Positions 19,254-27,426 of a stretch of DNA of 64,000 nucleotides are shown piece after piece (position 1 is the first letter of the stretch; every line of letters starts with the position of its first letter). Made by a program: the position numbers and the translations under genes. The notes beneath the pieces were generated by a model that searched no databases, was not told the DNA's origin, and saw only the letters and a list, made by a program, of their open reading frames with translations. The stretch is taken from contig DAOUJC010000011.1 in the NCBI GenBank assembly GCA_034423135.1, positions 211,436 to 275,435 on the forward strand, read 5' to 3'. The stretch comes from JAPPHY01 sp034423135. GTDB taxonomy: Bacteria > Chloroflexota > Dehalococcoidia > Lucifugimonadales > UBA2985.

Positions 19254-20240
19254 TCACCCGACGTAAACGTGGACAGTGGTAGGGTCCTTGCCGCGCTCCG
19301 TCACGATAGCTCTGCATACCGAAACTGCTCCCTTTAGGCCAAAGTTTGCGTCCAGGTAGAGGCCGTTTGACAAATGGTGTTCCGATTTGAAACCATCGCC
19401 ATTGGGATGGGACGGAGTCAGGTTTACCGTGCTGTACCCGACGTCGCGTCCAGCAGTTACTGGACACGCCTCTGGTCCAAGCACTCCCTCCCGAATTAGC
19501 CATTCGGCAACTTCAATGACTATCTGCTTCTTGAGCCTAACGGGCCGTTCTACGCCATCAGGAAAACTCAACTTCTGTGGAGACCTGCGATCGACAGGAG
19601 GCCTATAGTCCTCTAGCGTTATCCAGTCTGCTTTTGGCACAACCGTGCCGCCCGATGTAGGCGGTGGGGGAATTGGAGGAGCTATCGGTGTCGGCGCGGG
19701 ATCCGCCGTAACGGAAGGAGGAGGGGGCTGGAGATTGGAAATTGGCTCCACGGCCTCAATGGGCTGACCTGACGCGAGGTTGGGGTGCCAGAGCAGAAGC
19801 AGCTGGAGGGCACACTTGGCTGATTCTTCATTGGATATTGAGAGATTGAGGATTCGGCGCTGCTCAATGGGCGCCATCTGCAGGTTGTCGTATACCTCCC
19901 ACTCGCTGCCGTTGGTCAGCGCCGGGTACCTGATGCCAAGCTCGCTGGCGTAGGCTGCCACCTGCGATCTGTGATTGGCCAGACTTTCGCCCAGGTTCTT
20001 GGCTTCTAGGAAGACGACCACGCCGCCCTGAGCGTTTAGCAGGGCGTAGTCGGCTCGCCTGCCGCCAACCACGTACTCCGGCCGGACCATTGCCGGGTCC
20101 GCCGTGTTCCATCCGAGCGCGCGGAGCAGCGGGTCGATGAGGGACAGGCGTGTTTGTGCTTCGCTTGTTTGTAGCGCGGCGCGGTGCTCGGTGATGCGCG
20201 CCTTCAGCGTCTCAATAGTCTTGACTAGCTCTTCCAGCAA
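19254..20240 (-). CDS. HsdR_N-like PD-(D/E)xK domain protein, stand-alone
   Basis: 328 residues. Residues 25-90 match the N-terminal nuclease domain of type I restriction R subunits: RLSLIDPLLRALGW, RPEYVVGGRRADYAL and VVVFLEAKNLGE. The presumed catalytic residues are Asp64 and Glu79-x-Lys81. A Pro-rich linker (about 165-200) joins a C-terminal domain of ~110 residues that I do not recognise. There is no helicase or methylase nearby, so it is not a complete restriction system. The TTG start follows GGAGAG at 5 bases. Similar stand-alone proteins are common in bacteria; their targets are unknown. It adjoins the Rx4H HEPN gene. Confidence 0.68.
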   Translation of the reverse strand: MLEELVKTIETLKARITEHRAALQTSEAQTRLSLIDPLLRALGWNTADPAMVRPEYVVGGRRADYALLNAQGGVVVFLEAKNLGESLANHRSQVAAYASELGIRYPALTNGSEWEVYDNLQMAPIEQRRILNLSISNEESAKCALQLLLLWHPNLASGQPIEAVEPISNLQPPPPSVTADPAPTPIAPPIPPPPTSGGTVVPKADWITLEDYRPPVDRRSPQKLSFPDGVERPVRLKKQIVIEVAEWLIREGVLGPEACPVTAGRDVGYSTVNLTPSHPNGDGFKSEHHLSNGLYLDANFGLKGAVSVCRAIVTERGKDPTTVHVYVG

Positions 20241-20260
20241 TTCGGCTCTCCTTGCGGCGC

Positions 20261-20299
20261 CCCGCTCATGTCCTTCGACGGTGCTCAGGATGAGCGGGG
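20261..20299. repeat. Copy of the dispersed palindrome
   Basis: Outer arms CCCGCTCA and TGAGCGGG with the subtype A core TCCTTCGACGGTGCTCAGGA. It sits in the short gap between the HsdR_N-like gene and the HAD hydrolase gene. Confidence 0.85.
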
Positions 20300-20421
20300 C
20301 GTTGCCGTTACGCCTCGTCGTACTCCTGCGTCACCATACAACCGCGCATTGGGGCTGTCAACACGCTCGCAAGACGCATCGGTTTCGGCTGGCGCGGGCT
20401 GTGGCTGCTTGCCAATGGATT

Positions 20422-21141
20422 CTACGCCAGCAACTCCGCCACTGATCGCACTATGGCATCGGGGGTGGTCTGGCTGCCCTCTGGCAATCCCTTGCCTCGC
20501 CAGTCAACCCAAATCGTGCTTATGCCGAGAGCCTGAGCGCCGGCGATGTCGGCGTACAGATTGTCGCCAATCATCACGGCCTCCGAAGGCTGAGCTCCCA
20601 ACTGCTCCAATGCGTGCCGAAACACCTTCGCGTCCGGCTTGCCCACGCCGAAGTCCCCTTCGACTATGATGCAGTCGAACAGGGACAGGGACTCCAGCCC
20701 AAGGAGTTCAATTTTGCCTCGCTGGCTACCGGATTGGCCGTTGGTGATCAGCGCCATCGCCTTGCCCATCTCCCGAATGCGTATCAGGGTATCAATGGCG
20801 CCAGGAAACGCCTCCATGGACGCAATCTTGAGCCCGGCGTAAGTCTCCACAATCTCATTGGCTATCTGTCCTTCATTTAGGCCCCGGCTGGAGAGAGTCA
20901 TATCAACCAGCTGTCGGCGAGACTCGTCCGGGTTCAGCCCCGCCCATTGATTCCACTCCTGGTCTCGCAAGAGCTGACGACGTAACTCGCTCAATGCGCC
21001 GGAAAGCTCTTGGCCGTCCATGCCCAACCTTGGCCCGAATTTGGCGAATGTCTGTTCCCAACCCTTGCGAGATGCTTCAGCATCGGCCAGGATGGTGTCG
21101 TCCAAGTCGAAGATCACTGCTCTAGGTAGCTGGATGTTCAC
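20422..21141 (-). CDS. HAD-family hydrolase
   Basis: A 239-residue haloacid dehalogenase-type phosphatase. Motif I is VIFDLDDTI with the nucleophilic Asp and the +2 acid Asp. Motif II is ALITNGQSG, motif III includes the lysine in VGKPDAKVF, and motif IV is VMIGDNLYADIAGAQALG. An alpha-helical C1 cap lies between motifs I and II, as in phosphoglycolate- or nucleotide-phosphatase-like enzymes. The substrate cannot be told. The GTG start follows GAGG at 7 bases. Confidence 0.88.
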   Translation of the reverse strand: MNIQLPRAVIFDLDDTILADAEASRKGWEQTFAKFGPRLGMDGQELSGALSELRRQLLRDQEWNQWAGLNPDESRRQLVDMTLSSRGLNEGQIANEIVETYAGLKIASMEAFPGAIDTLIRIREMGKAMALITNGQSGSQRGKIELLGLESLSLFDCIIVEGDFGVGKPDAKVFRHALEQLGAQPSEAVMIGDNLYADIAGAQALGISTIWVDWRGKGLPEGSQTTPDAIVRSVAELLA

Positions 21142-21274
21142 TCTTTGTCCTCGTTGGCAAGGGATGCTAATTCGGCACCAAAGTACAACCGCGGACGTGG
21201 ACTGTCAACCGAACGCCCCCTAGCTTGACACCCGCGGGCGGAAGTGGGAACATTTGGTGGCTTTCGAGACTCCT

Positions 21275-22060
21275 ATGAGCGCACTTTACGGCGATTCCGT
21301 CCTCTATCACACGGCCGATGGCGTGGCCTGGATCACACTCAACCGACCCTCGGCCCGCAACCGCCTCGACCTGCCAATGGCAAACGCGCTTCGAAGGGCG
21401 TGCCAGCTAGTCACGCAGGACGACGAGGTGCGCGCGGCCGTGCTCACGTCGTCCTCAGACGTGTTCTGCGACGGCGACGAGTCGGAGGCTCCCGCCGACG
21501 CGGGCGCGGAGGAGCGCCAAGCCTACCTGGAGGCCCGCCGCGCCACCTCGTTCATCGGCGGAATCGATAAGCCCGTGGCGGCCCTGCTGAACGGCGACGC
21601 CATCGACCACGGCCTGGAGCTTGCGCTTGCGTGCGACTTTCGGCTGGCGGCCGCCGGCGCACGATTCGGTATGACTCAGGTGACGCGCGGCGCCATGCCC
21701 TGGGACGGCGGCACGCAGCGACTGCCGCGCACCGTGGGGCGCGCCTGGGCCGCGGACCTGCTGCTCACCGGCAGGCTGATCGACGCGCAGGAGGCGCTCG
21801 AAATCGGCCTCGTGCACGAGGTGCATCCCGCCGACCGGCTGGCGGAGCGTGGTGAGCAGCTGGCACTTTCGCTCGCATCGCTCGCACCCATCGCAGCACG
21901 CTACGCCAAGGAGGCGGTGCTGAAGGGCATGGACATGACGCTGGAGCAGGGAATGCGCCTTGAGATGGACCTGAACCTGATACTGCAGACTACCGAGGAC
22001 AGGGCGGAGGGAATAGCATCGTTCCTGGAGCGCAGGAATCCGACGTTCAGGGGGGAGTGA
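21275..22060 (+). CDS. Enoyl-CoA hydratase/isomerase family protein
   Basis: A crotonase-fold protein of about 261 residues: DGVAWITLNRPSARN at the N-terminus, the oxyanion-hole region VAALLNGDAIDHGLELALACDFRLAA, and GGTQRLPRTVGRAWAADLLLTGR. The usual catalytic glutamate after F-x-x-P is replaced: the segment reads FGMTQVTRGAMPWDGG, with Gln where FPE is typical. Hydration activity is therefore doubtful, and isomerase, hydrolase or thioesterase activity is possible. Start uncertain between ATG 21275, GTG 21257 and TTG 21254. It heads a plus-strand run with a zinc-ribbon membrane protein, another crotonase and an acyl-CoA ligase. Confidence 0.82.
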   Translation: MSALYGDSVLYHTADGVAWITLNRPSARNRLDLPMANALRRACQLVTQDDEVRAAVLTSSSDVFCDGDESEAPADAGAEERQAYLEARRATSFIGGIDKPVAALLNGDAIDHGLELALACDFRLAAAGARFGMTQVTRGAMPWDGGTQRLPRTVGRAWAADLLLTGRLIDAQEALEIGLVHEVHPADRLAERGEQLALSLASLAPIAARYAKEAVLKGMDMTLEQGMRLEMDLNLILQTTEDRAEGIASFLERRNPTFRGE

Positions 22061-22096
22061 GTCCCTCCTGTCAGACTGGACAAGGAGAGAGTAGAC

Positions 22097-22837
22097 ATGA
22101 CGGAATCGACAGGCGCACGAAACTGCCCCAGGTGCGGGTCACAGGTGGACCCGGATGCCCTCTTCTGCCCCCTCGACGGCACGCCGATCACGGGGTCAAC
22201 GGAGTCGGCCGCGCCTGCGCCGTACTTCATTTCGCCAAATCGAATCATCTTCATGAGTCTGCTGTCATTCGGACTCTATCTTGTCTACTGGCTCTACAAG
22301 ACGTGGAAGCACTACCGAGATCACACCGGTGAGCAGGCATATCCGATCTGGCACGCTCTCACATTCTTCGTTCCGATCTACGGTTCATTCCGGGCACACT
22401 CCCACTTCCGTACCTTCGGCGAGCTGGCTAGCCGGGCCGGGCTGGACATTCGCATCAGCCCGGGAATCGCGTTTGCAGTCATTCTCGCAGGCTGGTTCTT
22501 CTTCACTGCGATAGGCAGCGTGAGCAGCCCGGAGTTTGTGGAGGTCGTGGATCCGGTCACGGGCGAGCAGGCGGTGGATCCGGAAACAGGGGCCGCCCAG
22601 TTCGATGTGATAGAACCCACGAGGTCAGAGCTGATTACTGCGCTGTTCCTGCGCCTGATCAACGTAGGTCTCGGTATCTGGATGATCCTGCACGCTCAGC
22701 CCAGGCTCAACTACTACTGGAACAACGCATACGGCGCCAGGTTGATCGGCATGGCGTTGGGGAAGGGCGAAATCCTGGTGCTCGTTATTGGCGCGTTCGC
22801 GTGGTTCGGTACCATAAGCGGCATCATGTCTGCATAG
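22097..22837 (+). CDS. Zinc-ribbon membrane protein, DUF4234-like
   Basis: 246 residues. The N-terminus has a zinc ribbon (CPRCGSQVDPDALFCPLDG, two CxxC-type pairs at about 10-28). It is followed by a DUF4234-like membrane region: a helix starting SLLSFGLYLVYWLYKTWKHYRDHT, then FVPIYGSFRAHSHF, and further hydrophobic segments near residues 115, 180 and 230. It probably has four membrane helices with the ribbon on the cytoplasmic side. Function unknown. AAGGAGAG precedes the ATG; the gene is spaced closely before the next crotonase. Confidence 0.7.
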   Translation: MTESTGARNCPRCGSQVDPDALFCPLDGTPITGSTESAAPAPYFISPNRIIFMSLLSFGLYLVYWLYKTWKHYRDHTGEQAYPIWHALTFFVPIYGSFRAHSHFRTFGELASRAGLDIRISPGIAFAVILAGWFFFTAIGSVSSPEFVEVVDPVTGEQAVDPETGAAQFDVIEPTRSELITALFLRLINVGLGIWMILHAQPRLNYYWNNAYGARLIGMALGKGEILVLVIGAFAWFGTISGIMSA

Positions 22838-22845
22838 AGAGCGAG

Positions 22846-23580
22846 ATGAACGTGACCTCTGCATTCGAAACCATACTGCTCAGCATTGACGGTGGCGTGG
22901 CTGAGATCGCGCTGAACCGCCCAAAGGTGCTGAACGCCCACAACATGCAGATGCGCGACGACCTCTACGCAGCGCTGGAGGCGGTGCGCGACGACCCCGG
23001 CGTCAACAGCGTCCTGCTGCGCGGCGAGGGCGACCGAGCCTTTTGCACCGGCGCAGACCTGACTGAGTTCGGCACGGCGCCATCGAGGGTCATTGCGCGC
23101 CAGGTGCGCTGGGAGCGCGACCTGTGGGGCCTCTTCCTCGACCTGGACAGGCCAATCGTTGCGGCCATTCACGGTTTTGTGATAGGCTCTGGTGTTGAGA
23201 TGGCCCTCCTCTGCGACCTGAGAATTGCGTCCGAGGATGCAGTCTTCGGGATGCCGGAGGCGGCCCTGGGGCTGATCCCCGCCGCAGGCGGAACGCAGAC
23301 GCTGCCTCGTACGCTGGGCGCTCCGCGAGCCCTGCAGGCGCTGCTGGGCGGCGAGCGCATACCGGCATCGAGGGCGGCGGCATTCGGGCTTGCGCACCGG
23401 GTTGTTCCGCGCGAGCGGCTCCTGGAGGAGGCGCGAGAGACGGCCCGGCGGCTCGCGGAGCTGCCGGCGCAGCCGGTGAGGGCGGTGAAGCGGGCGCTGC
23501 GCAGGGGCATGGACATGCCGCTGGAGCGGGCCCTGGAGACGGAGCTTCGGCTGGCGGTCTCCGCCACGTCGGCAAACTGA
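22846..23580 (+). CDS. Enoyl-CoA hydratase/isomerase
   Basis: A 244-residue crotonase with intact family features: GGVAEIALNRPKVLNAHN, the oxyanion segment FCTGADL and AAIHGFVIGSGVEMALLCDLRIAS, and a normal catalytic glutamate in FGMPEAALGLIPAAGGTQ. This contrasts with the neighbouring paralogue, which lacks that residue. It likely hydrates or isomerises an acyl-CoA made by the ligase encoded 34 bases downstream. It starts at 22846, 9 bases after the preceding stop, with GAGAGCGAG as a modest ribosome site. Confidence 0.88.
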   Translation: MNVTSAFETILLSIDGGVAEIALNRPKVLNAHNMQMRDDLYAALEAVRDDPGVNSVLLRGEGDRAFCTGADLTEFGTAPSRVIARQVRWERDLWGLFLDLDRPIVAAIHGFVIGSGVEMALLCDLRIASEDAVFGMPEAALGLIPAAGGTQTLPRTLGAPRALQALLGGERIPASRAAAFGLAHRVVPRERLLEEARETARRLAELPAQPVRAVKRALRRGMDMPLERALETELRLAVSATSAN

Positions 23581-23613
23581 TATGCACGTATCAATCGTAT
23601 TGGGAGGCAGAGC

Positions 23614-25173
23614 GTGAACACAACGGAGCTGTTGAGCATTACCGCGATGATCGTACCGGACAGGCACGCCATCGTTTTCGACGACCAGCGTATCTCCTTC
23701 GGAGAGCTGGCTTCGCGAGTGAACCGGCTGGCCAACGGCTTGGCCGATCTTGGCGTCGGCGCCGGCGACCGGGTCGCGGTGATGCAGGTGAACTGCAACG
23801 AGCACATCGAGAGCTACTTTGCGACGGCCAAGCTGGACGCGATCTTCGTGCCAATCAACTTCCGGGCCCGCGCTGAGGAGCTCAGCTTCATGCTCAATGA
23901 CTCGGGCGTGAAGGCCATCATCCTGGGGCAACGGTACCAGGACATGCTTCGCCAGGTGAAGCCGGAGCTCACCACGCTGGAGCACCAGATCACGCTGGAG
24001 GCGCCCGCTGACGACTTCGTGTACTACGAGGACCTCATCGCCAACGCATCCGACGATGAGCGGTTCCCCACGGCCGACGGTGAGGACGTGACCATCATCA
24101 TGTTCACAGCGGGCACAACGGGGACGCCCAAGGGCGTGATGCTCAGCCACAACAGCTTCAGCTCCTACATCCTGGCCAACGTTGAGCCGGTGAACATGGA
24201 TGTTGCGGAGAAGAACATCCTCACCGTGCCGCTGCACCACATCGCAGGCGTGCAGGCGGTGATGGCTGCCATCTACGGAGGCCGCACGCTGGTGCTGCAG
24301 CGCCAGTTCGACGAAGAGGGCTGGATGAAGCTGGTTCAGGACGAGCAGGTCAACCGCGCCATGATGGTGCCCACCATGCTCAAGCGGCTGATGGATCAGC
24401 CCAGCTTCGGCAGCTACGACCTGTCCAGCCTGCGGGTCATCACCTACGGCGCCGCGCCAATGCCCCTGGAGGTGATCAAGAAGGCAATCGCGGAGTTCCC
24501 CAACACCCGCTTCATCAATGCCTTCGGTCAGACCGAGACGGCATCGACGATCACCATGCTTCCGCCGGACGCCCACGAGATTCGCGAGGGCGACCCGGAC
24601 TACGACGCGAAGCTGAAGAGGCTCGGCTCCATCGGCAAGCCGCTGCCGGACGTTGAGGTCCGCATCGTTGACGAGGACGGCAACGACGTGCCTCTCGGCG
24701 AGAACGGCGAGATCGTCGCACGCGGCGAGCGCCTGATGAAGGGCTACTGGAACCGGGAGGAGGCCACGAAGGAGACGCTGCGCGGCGGCTGGCTCTACAC
24801 CGGCGACCTTGGCTACTGGGACGACGAGGGCTACATCTTCCTGTCCGGCAGGGCAAAGGACTTCCTCAAGCGGGGCGGAGAGATGATCGCGCCGGAAGAG
24901 GTGGAGCAGATCATCATGTCGCATCCCGCGGTCGACGAGGCGGCCATCATCGGCGTGCCGGACATCGAGTGGGGCGAGCGCGTGAGGGCCATCGTGGTCA
25001 GGAAGCCCGGCATGGAGCTGACGATGGAAGAGGTGGTCGAGCACTGCAGGCCTCGCATGGCGGGGTTCAAGCGGCCGGAGGATGTGATCTTCATCGACGA
25101 GCTTCCTAGGAACCCGATGGGCAAGGTGCTCAAGCGGGTGCTGCGCGAGGAGTATCCCGAGCCGATAGCCTGA
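23614..25173 (+). CDS. Acyl-CoA ligase (AMP-dependent synthetase)
   Basis: A 519-residue ANL-superfamily enzyme that activates a carboxylic acid to its CoA thioester through an acyl-AMP. The P-loop-like A3 motif is FTAGTTGTPKGVMLSHN (about 166-182). A5 is NAFGQTETAS, A7 is WLYTGDLGYWDDEGYIFLSGR, and A10 is NPMGKVLKR with the catalytic lysine. The GTG start follows GGGAGGCAGAGC. Together with two crotonases upstream it suggests beta-oxidation-like or carnitine/aromatic acid CoA metabolism. The substrate chain type cannot be read from sequence alone. Confidence 0.92.
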   Translation: MNTTELLSITAMIVPDRHAIVFDDQRISFGELASRVNRLANGLADLGVGAGDRVAVMQVNCNEHIESYFATAKLDAIFVPINFRARAEELSFMLNDSGVKAIILGQRYQDMLRQVKPELTTLEHQITLEAPADDFVYYEDLIANASDDERFPTADGEDVTIIMFTAGTTGTPKGVMLSHNSFSSYILANVEPVNMDVAEKNILTVPLHHIAGVQAVMAAIYGGRTLVLQRQFDEEGWMKLVQDEQVNRAMMVPTMLKRLMDQPSFGSYDLSSLRVITYGAAPMPLEVIKKAIAEFPNTRFINAFGQTETASTITMLPPDAHEIREGDPDYDAKLKRLGSIGKPLPDVEVRIVDEDGNDVPLGENGEIVARGERLMKGYWNREEATKETLRGGWLYTGDLGYWDDEGYIFLSGRAKDFLKRGGEMIAPEEVEQIIMSHPAVDEAAIIGVPDIEWGERVRAIVVRKPGMELTMEEVVEHCRPRMAGFKRPEDVIFIDELPRNPMGKVLKRVLREEYPEPIA

Positions 25174-25250
25174 TACGCGACCAAGGATCGTAAGCGACCG
25201 CCCGTCCCGAGCGCGACTTGGGGCGGGCGACGCATTTGTCGGGGGCACTG

Positions 25251-25397
25251 ATGAGCCAGGAACGAGAGCGAGAGACGAGGGGAGAGCGCCGCGAGGAGCG
25301 GCGGCGCAAGCGGCGGTATGGCCCGCGCATTCACGGCAAGCGGCTGGCCGAGATTGTGCGGAACGCGCTGAGCAAGCGCGCGAAGCAGGATAGGTAG
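25251..25397 (+). CDS. Possible 48-residue Arg/Glu-rich peptide
   Basis: An ATG at 25251 preceded by GGGGG opens a 48-codon frame ending in TAG. The product is very basic, with alternating Arg and Glu in the first 22 residues (ERERETRGERREERRRKRR) and a more ordinary helix, RLAEIVRNALSKRAKQ, at the end. It could be a nucleic-acid-binding mini-protein, or a chance frame in GC-rich DNA. It lies 77 bases after the acyl-CoA ligase stop. Confidence 0.35.
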   Translation: MSQERERETRGERREERRRKRRYGPRIHGKRLAEIVRNALSKRAKQDR

Positions 25398-25742
25398 TGG
25401 AACGGGGATGCCGCACCTTGCCCGCTCAAGCCTGCCCGGTACCCGATACGGGGGTGAGCATGTCGAACCACTCGAGCGGGCTGGGAGTGGTGCGCCACCC
25501 TCTGGCGTCATTTCGAGCGGAGTCGAGAAATCCCAGACGTCCCGCGTGGGAACGCGCTCCGAATTTCGGCGGGGTGGCAGTAGACTCGCCGAACCGCTCA
25601 CTCCCTTCGACAGGCTCAGGGTGAGCGGTCTTGGTGCCCGCCGTGCCCCCGTAGCCTACACGCCCCGCGCAGGCTATTCCTGCGATGGCAGAAATCCAGA
25701 GGCCGCGGAACGGACCTCCAGCCTCAATCCAAGTTGAACTGC
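25398..25742. repeat. Intergenic repeat block, left copy of a direct repeat
   Basis: Three joined elements occupy 25421-25628. First is an enlarged palindrome (25421-25480) carrying the insert GCCTGCCCGGTACCCGATAC. Next is a segment with GTCATTTCGAGCGGAGTCG (about 25486-25590). Last is a subtype A palindrome (25594-25628). The same order occurs in the same orientation at about 26320-26501. The final ~110 bases before the next gene show nothing recognisable. Confidence 0.75.
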
Positions 25743-26288
25743 CTACGGGTTTCGAAACATCTCAAGCATATTGCGTTGTGCTTCCGTTAGCCAAAGCGCA
25801 GGATTGTTGGGCGACGGGTAAATCTCAGCTTCACGCCACAACTCTTGTATCACGCTGGTGGCAACGCCTAGTTTGACGCCTCGGTGCTTGAGCCTCTGAA
25901 CGAGGGCGCAAGCATCAAACAGGAAGGCAAACGCGATAACCCAAGGCTGAGTTGTGCCGCGGGTGGATGCAGGCTGAACCTTGGGGCCGGTCAGCACCAG
26001 GTAATAGTCAGGGAGAGCGTCTGGCCTTATGTCCAAGACACACTGATGCAGGGAGTATTTCTTGATGTTCACCGACTTGGAGGCAAGCGGCCCACTCCTG
26101 AAGTAGCCGTCGCTCCCCTTGTTGACGGCGGACTCAGGCAGCTCTATGTCGAATATTCTGGAGGCGACAAACTCCCCCACGTGGCCCGGGTGCGCGGGTC
26201 GGCCTATCACGCCGGCAATTGCATACTCGACCGCGTTTCTTTCCTTGATGAGTGACGCAAGCCTCTGTAATTCATCCCGATCTGTCAT
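25743..26288 (-). CDS. DUF6998-like protein, possibly restriction-endonuclease fold
   Basis: 181 residues from an ATG at 26288; the frame extends 28 codons further upstream into repeat DNA. The core reads LIKERNAVEYAIAGVIGRPAHPGHVGEFVASRIFDI, then SAVNKGSDGYF and KSVNIKKYS, and later LPDYYLVLTGPK. The pattern GEF, SDGYF and VNIKKY has the order of a PD-(D/E)xK nuclease core with Asn in place of the usual acid. I recall this arrangement from DUF6998-type proteins, but the family call is tentative. The gene is AT-richer than its neighbours and is bracketed by direct repeats, suggesting acquisition. No partner gene is adjacent. Confidence 0.55.
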   Translation of the reverse strand: MTDRDELQRLASLIKERNAVEYAIAGVIGRPAHPGHVGEFVASRIFDIELPESAVNKGSDGYFRSGPLASKSVNIKKYSLHQCVLDIRPDALPDYYLVLTGPKVQPASTRGTTQPWVIAFAFLFDACALVQRLKHRGVKLGVATSVIQELWREAEIYPSPNNPALWLTEAQRNMLEMFRNP

Positions 26289-26319
26289 GTACCCTCTTGT
26301 TTCTTGAAGGCTCCCGTCG

Positions 26320-26501
26320 CGCTCATGGTAAGCACGTCGAACCAATTGAGCGGGCTGGAAGTGGTACACCACCCTGTGGCGTCATTTCGAGCGGAGTCGA
26401 GAAATCTCAGACGTCCCGCGTGGGAAGGCGCGCCGAATATGGGCTGGCCGTCAGGAGGCTCGCAATCCGCTCACCCTGAGCCTGTCGAAGGGAGTGAGCG
26501 G
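26320..26501. repeat. Right copy of the direct-repeat block
   Basis: Palindrome at 26320-26354 (arms CGCTCA and TGAGCG), the GTCATTTCGAGCGGAGTCG segment from about 26380, and a subtype A palindrome at 26467-26501. This repeats the order and orientation of the left block at 25421-25628, with scattered mismatches. Confidence 0.8.
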
Positions 26502-26528
26502 ATTGGGTGACCGGCCGCCAGGCGCAGC

Positions 26529-27407
26529 TTACAGCCCCAGTGCGGCCTTCATGGTGACGCCGATCTCCGCCGGCGACGGCGCGATTTGCGCGCCAGCCTC
26601 TCGCAACGCCTTGACCTTCTCCTCGGCGCGGGCGGCTGAGCCGGTGATGATTGCGCCCGCGTGGCCCATCCGCTTGCCGGGAGGCGCTGTGACGCCCACT
26701 ATCAGCGACACCACGGGCTTGGTGACGTGGTCGCGGATGTACTCGGCGGCCTCCTGCTCCTTGGAGCCGCCGATCTCGCCAATCATCACGATTGCGTCCG
26801 TGTCGGGGTCGTTCTGGAACAGCTCCAGCACGTCGACGAAGGACGTTCCGACGATGGGGTCGCCGCCGATGCCCACGCACGTGGACTGGCCGATGCCGAG
26901 CGCGGTGAGCTGGTTCACGGCCTCGTAGGTCAGCGTACCGCTGCGCGAGACCACGCCCACGCGGCCGGGCGTGTGGATGTTGCCCGGCATGATGCCTATC
27001 TTGCACTTGCTGCCCGGCGAAATGAGGCCGGGGCAGTTGGGACCGATAAGCCGGGACGGCTTGTCCTCCAGGAATCGCGAGACGCGCACCATGTCCATGA
27101 CGGGAATGCCCTCGGTGATGCAGGCGATGAGGGGGATGCCGGCGTCGGCGGACTCCAGGATAGCGTCAGCGGCGAAGGCTGCGGGCACGAAGATCAGTGC
27201 CACGTTGGCGCCCGTCTCGTCCACGGCCTGGCCGATGGTGTTGAATACTGGGACTTTGTCCTCCCACATGGTGCCGCCCCTGCCCGGCGTCACACCGGCG
27301 ACCAGGTTTGTGCCGTACTCCATGCAGCGGAGAGCGTGGAAGCTGCCTTCCCGGCCCGTGATGCCCTGGACCAGAAGGCGGGTGTTCTCATCGACAAGAA
27401 TGCTCAC
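26529..27407 (-). CDS. sucD: Succinyl-CoA synthetase, alpha subunit
   Basis: 292 residues, full family length. The CoA-binding Rossmann domain starts LVQGITGREGSFHALRCMEYG, followed by GVTPGRGG. The phosphorylated histidine lies in MGHAGAIITG near the C-terminus. With sucC it interconverts succinyl-CoA and succinate with substrate-level NTP formation in the TCA cycle. The GTG at 27407 was chosen because AGGAGGT precedes it at 5 bases; the frame continues upstream into sucC. It is separated from sucC by 19 bases. Confidence 0.95.
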   Translation of the reverse strand: MSILVDENTRLLVQGITGREGSFHALRCMEYGTNLVAGVTPGRGGTMWEDKVPVFNTIGQAVDETGANVALIFVPAAFAADAILESADAGIPLIACITEGIPVMDMVRVSRFLEDKPSRLIGPNCPGLISPGSKCKIGIMPGNIHTPGRVGVVSRSGTLTYEAVNQLTALGIGQSTCVGIGGDPIVGTSFVDVLELFQNDPDTDAIVMIGEIGGSKEQEAAEYIRDHVTKPVVSLIVGVTAPPGKRMGHAGAIITGSAARAEEKVKALREAGAQIAPSPAEIGVTMKAALGL

Positions 27408-27426
27408 TGGTACCTCCTTGGCATCG

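Noticed and set aside
22714..25416. 900-codon minus-strand frame opposite the crotonase and acyl-CoA ligase genes
   Set aside because: Antisense shadow in GC-rich DNA; rich in His, Arg and Leu with no family match, while the plus strand encodes clear enzymes.
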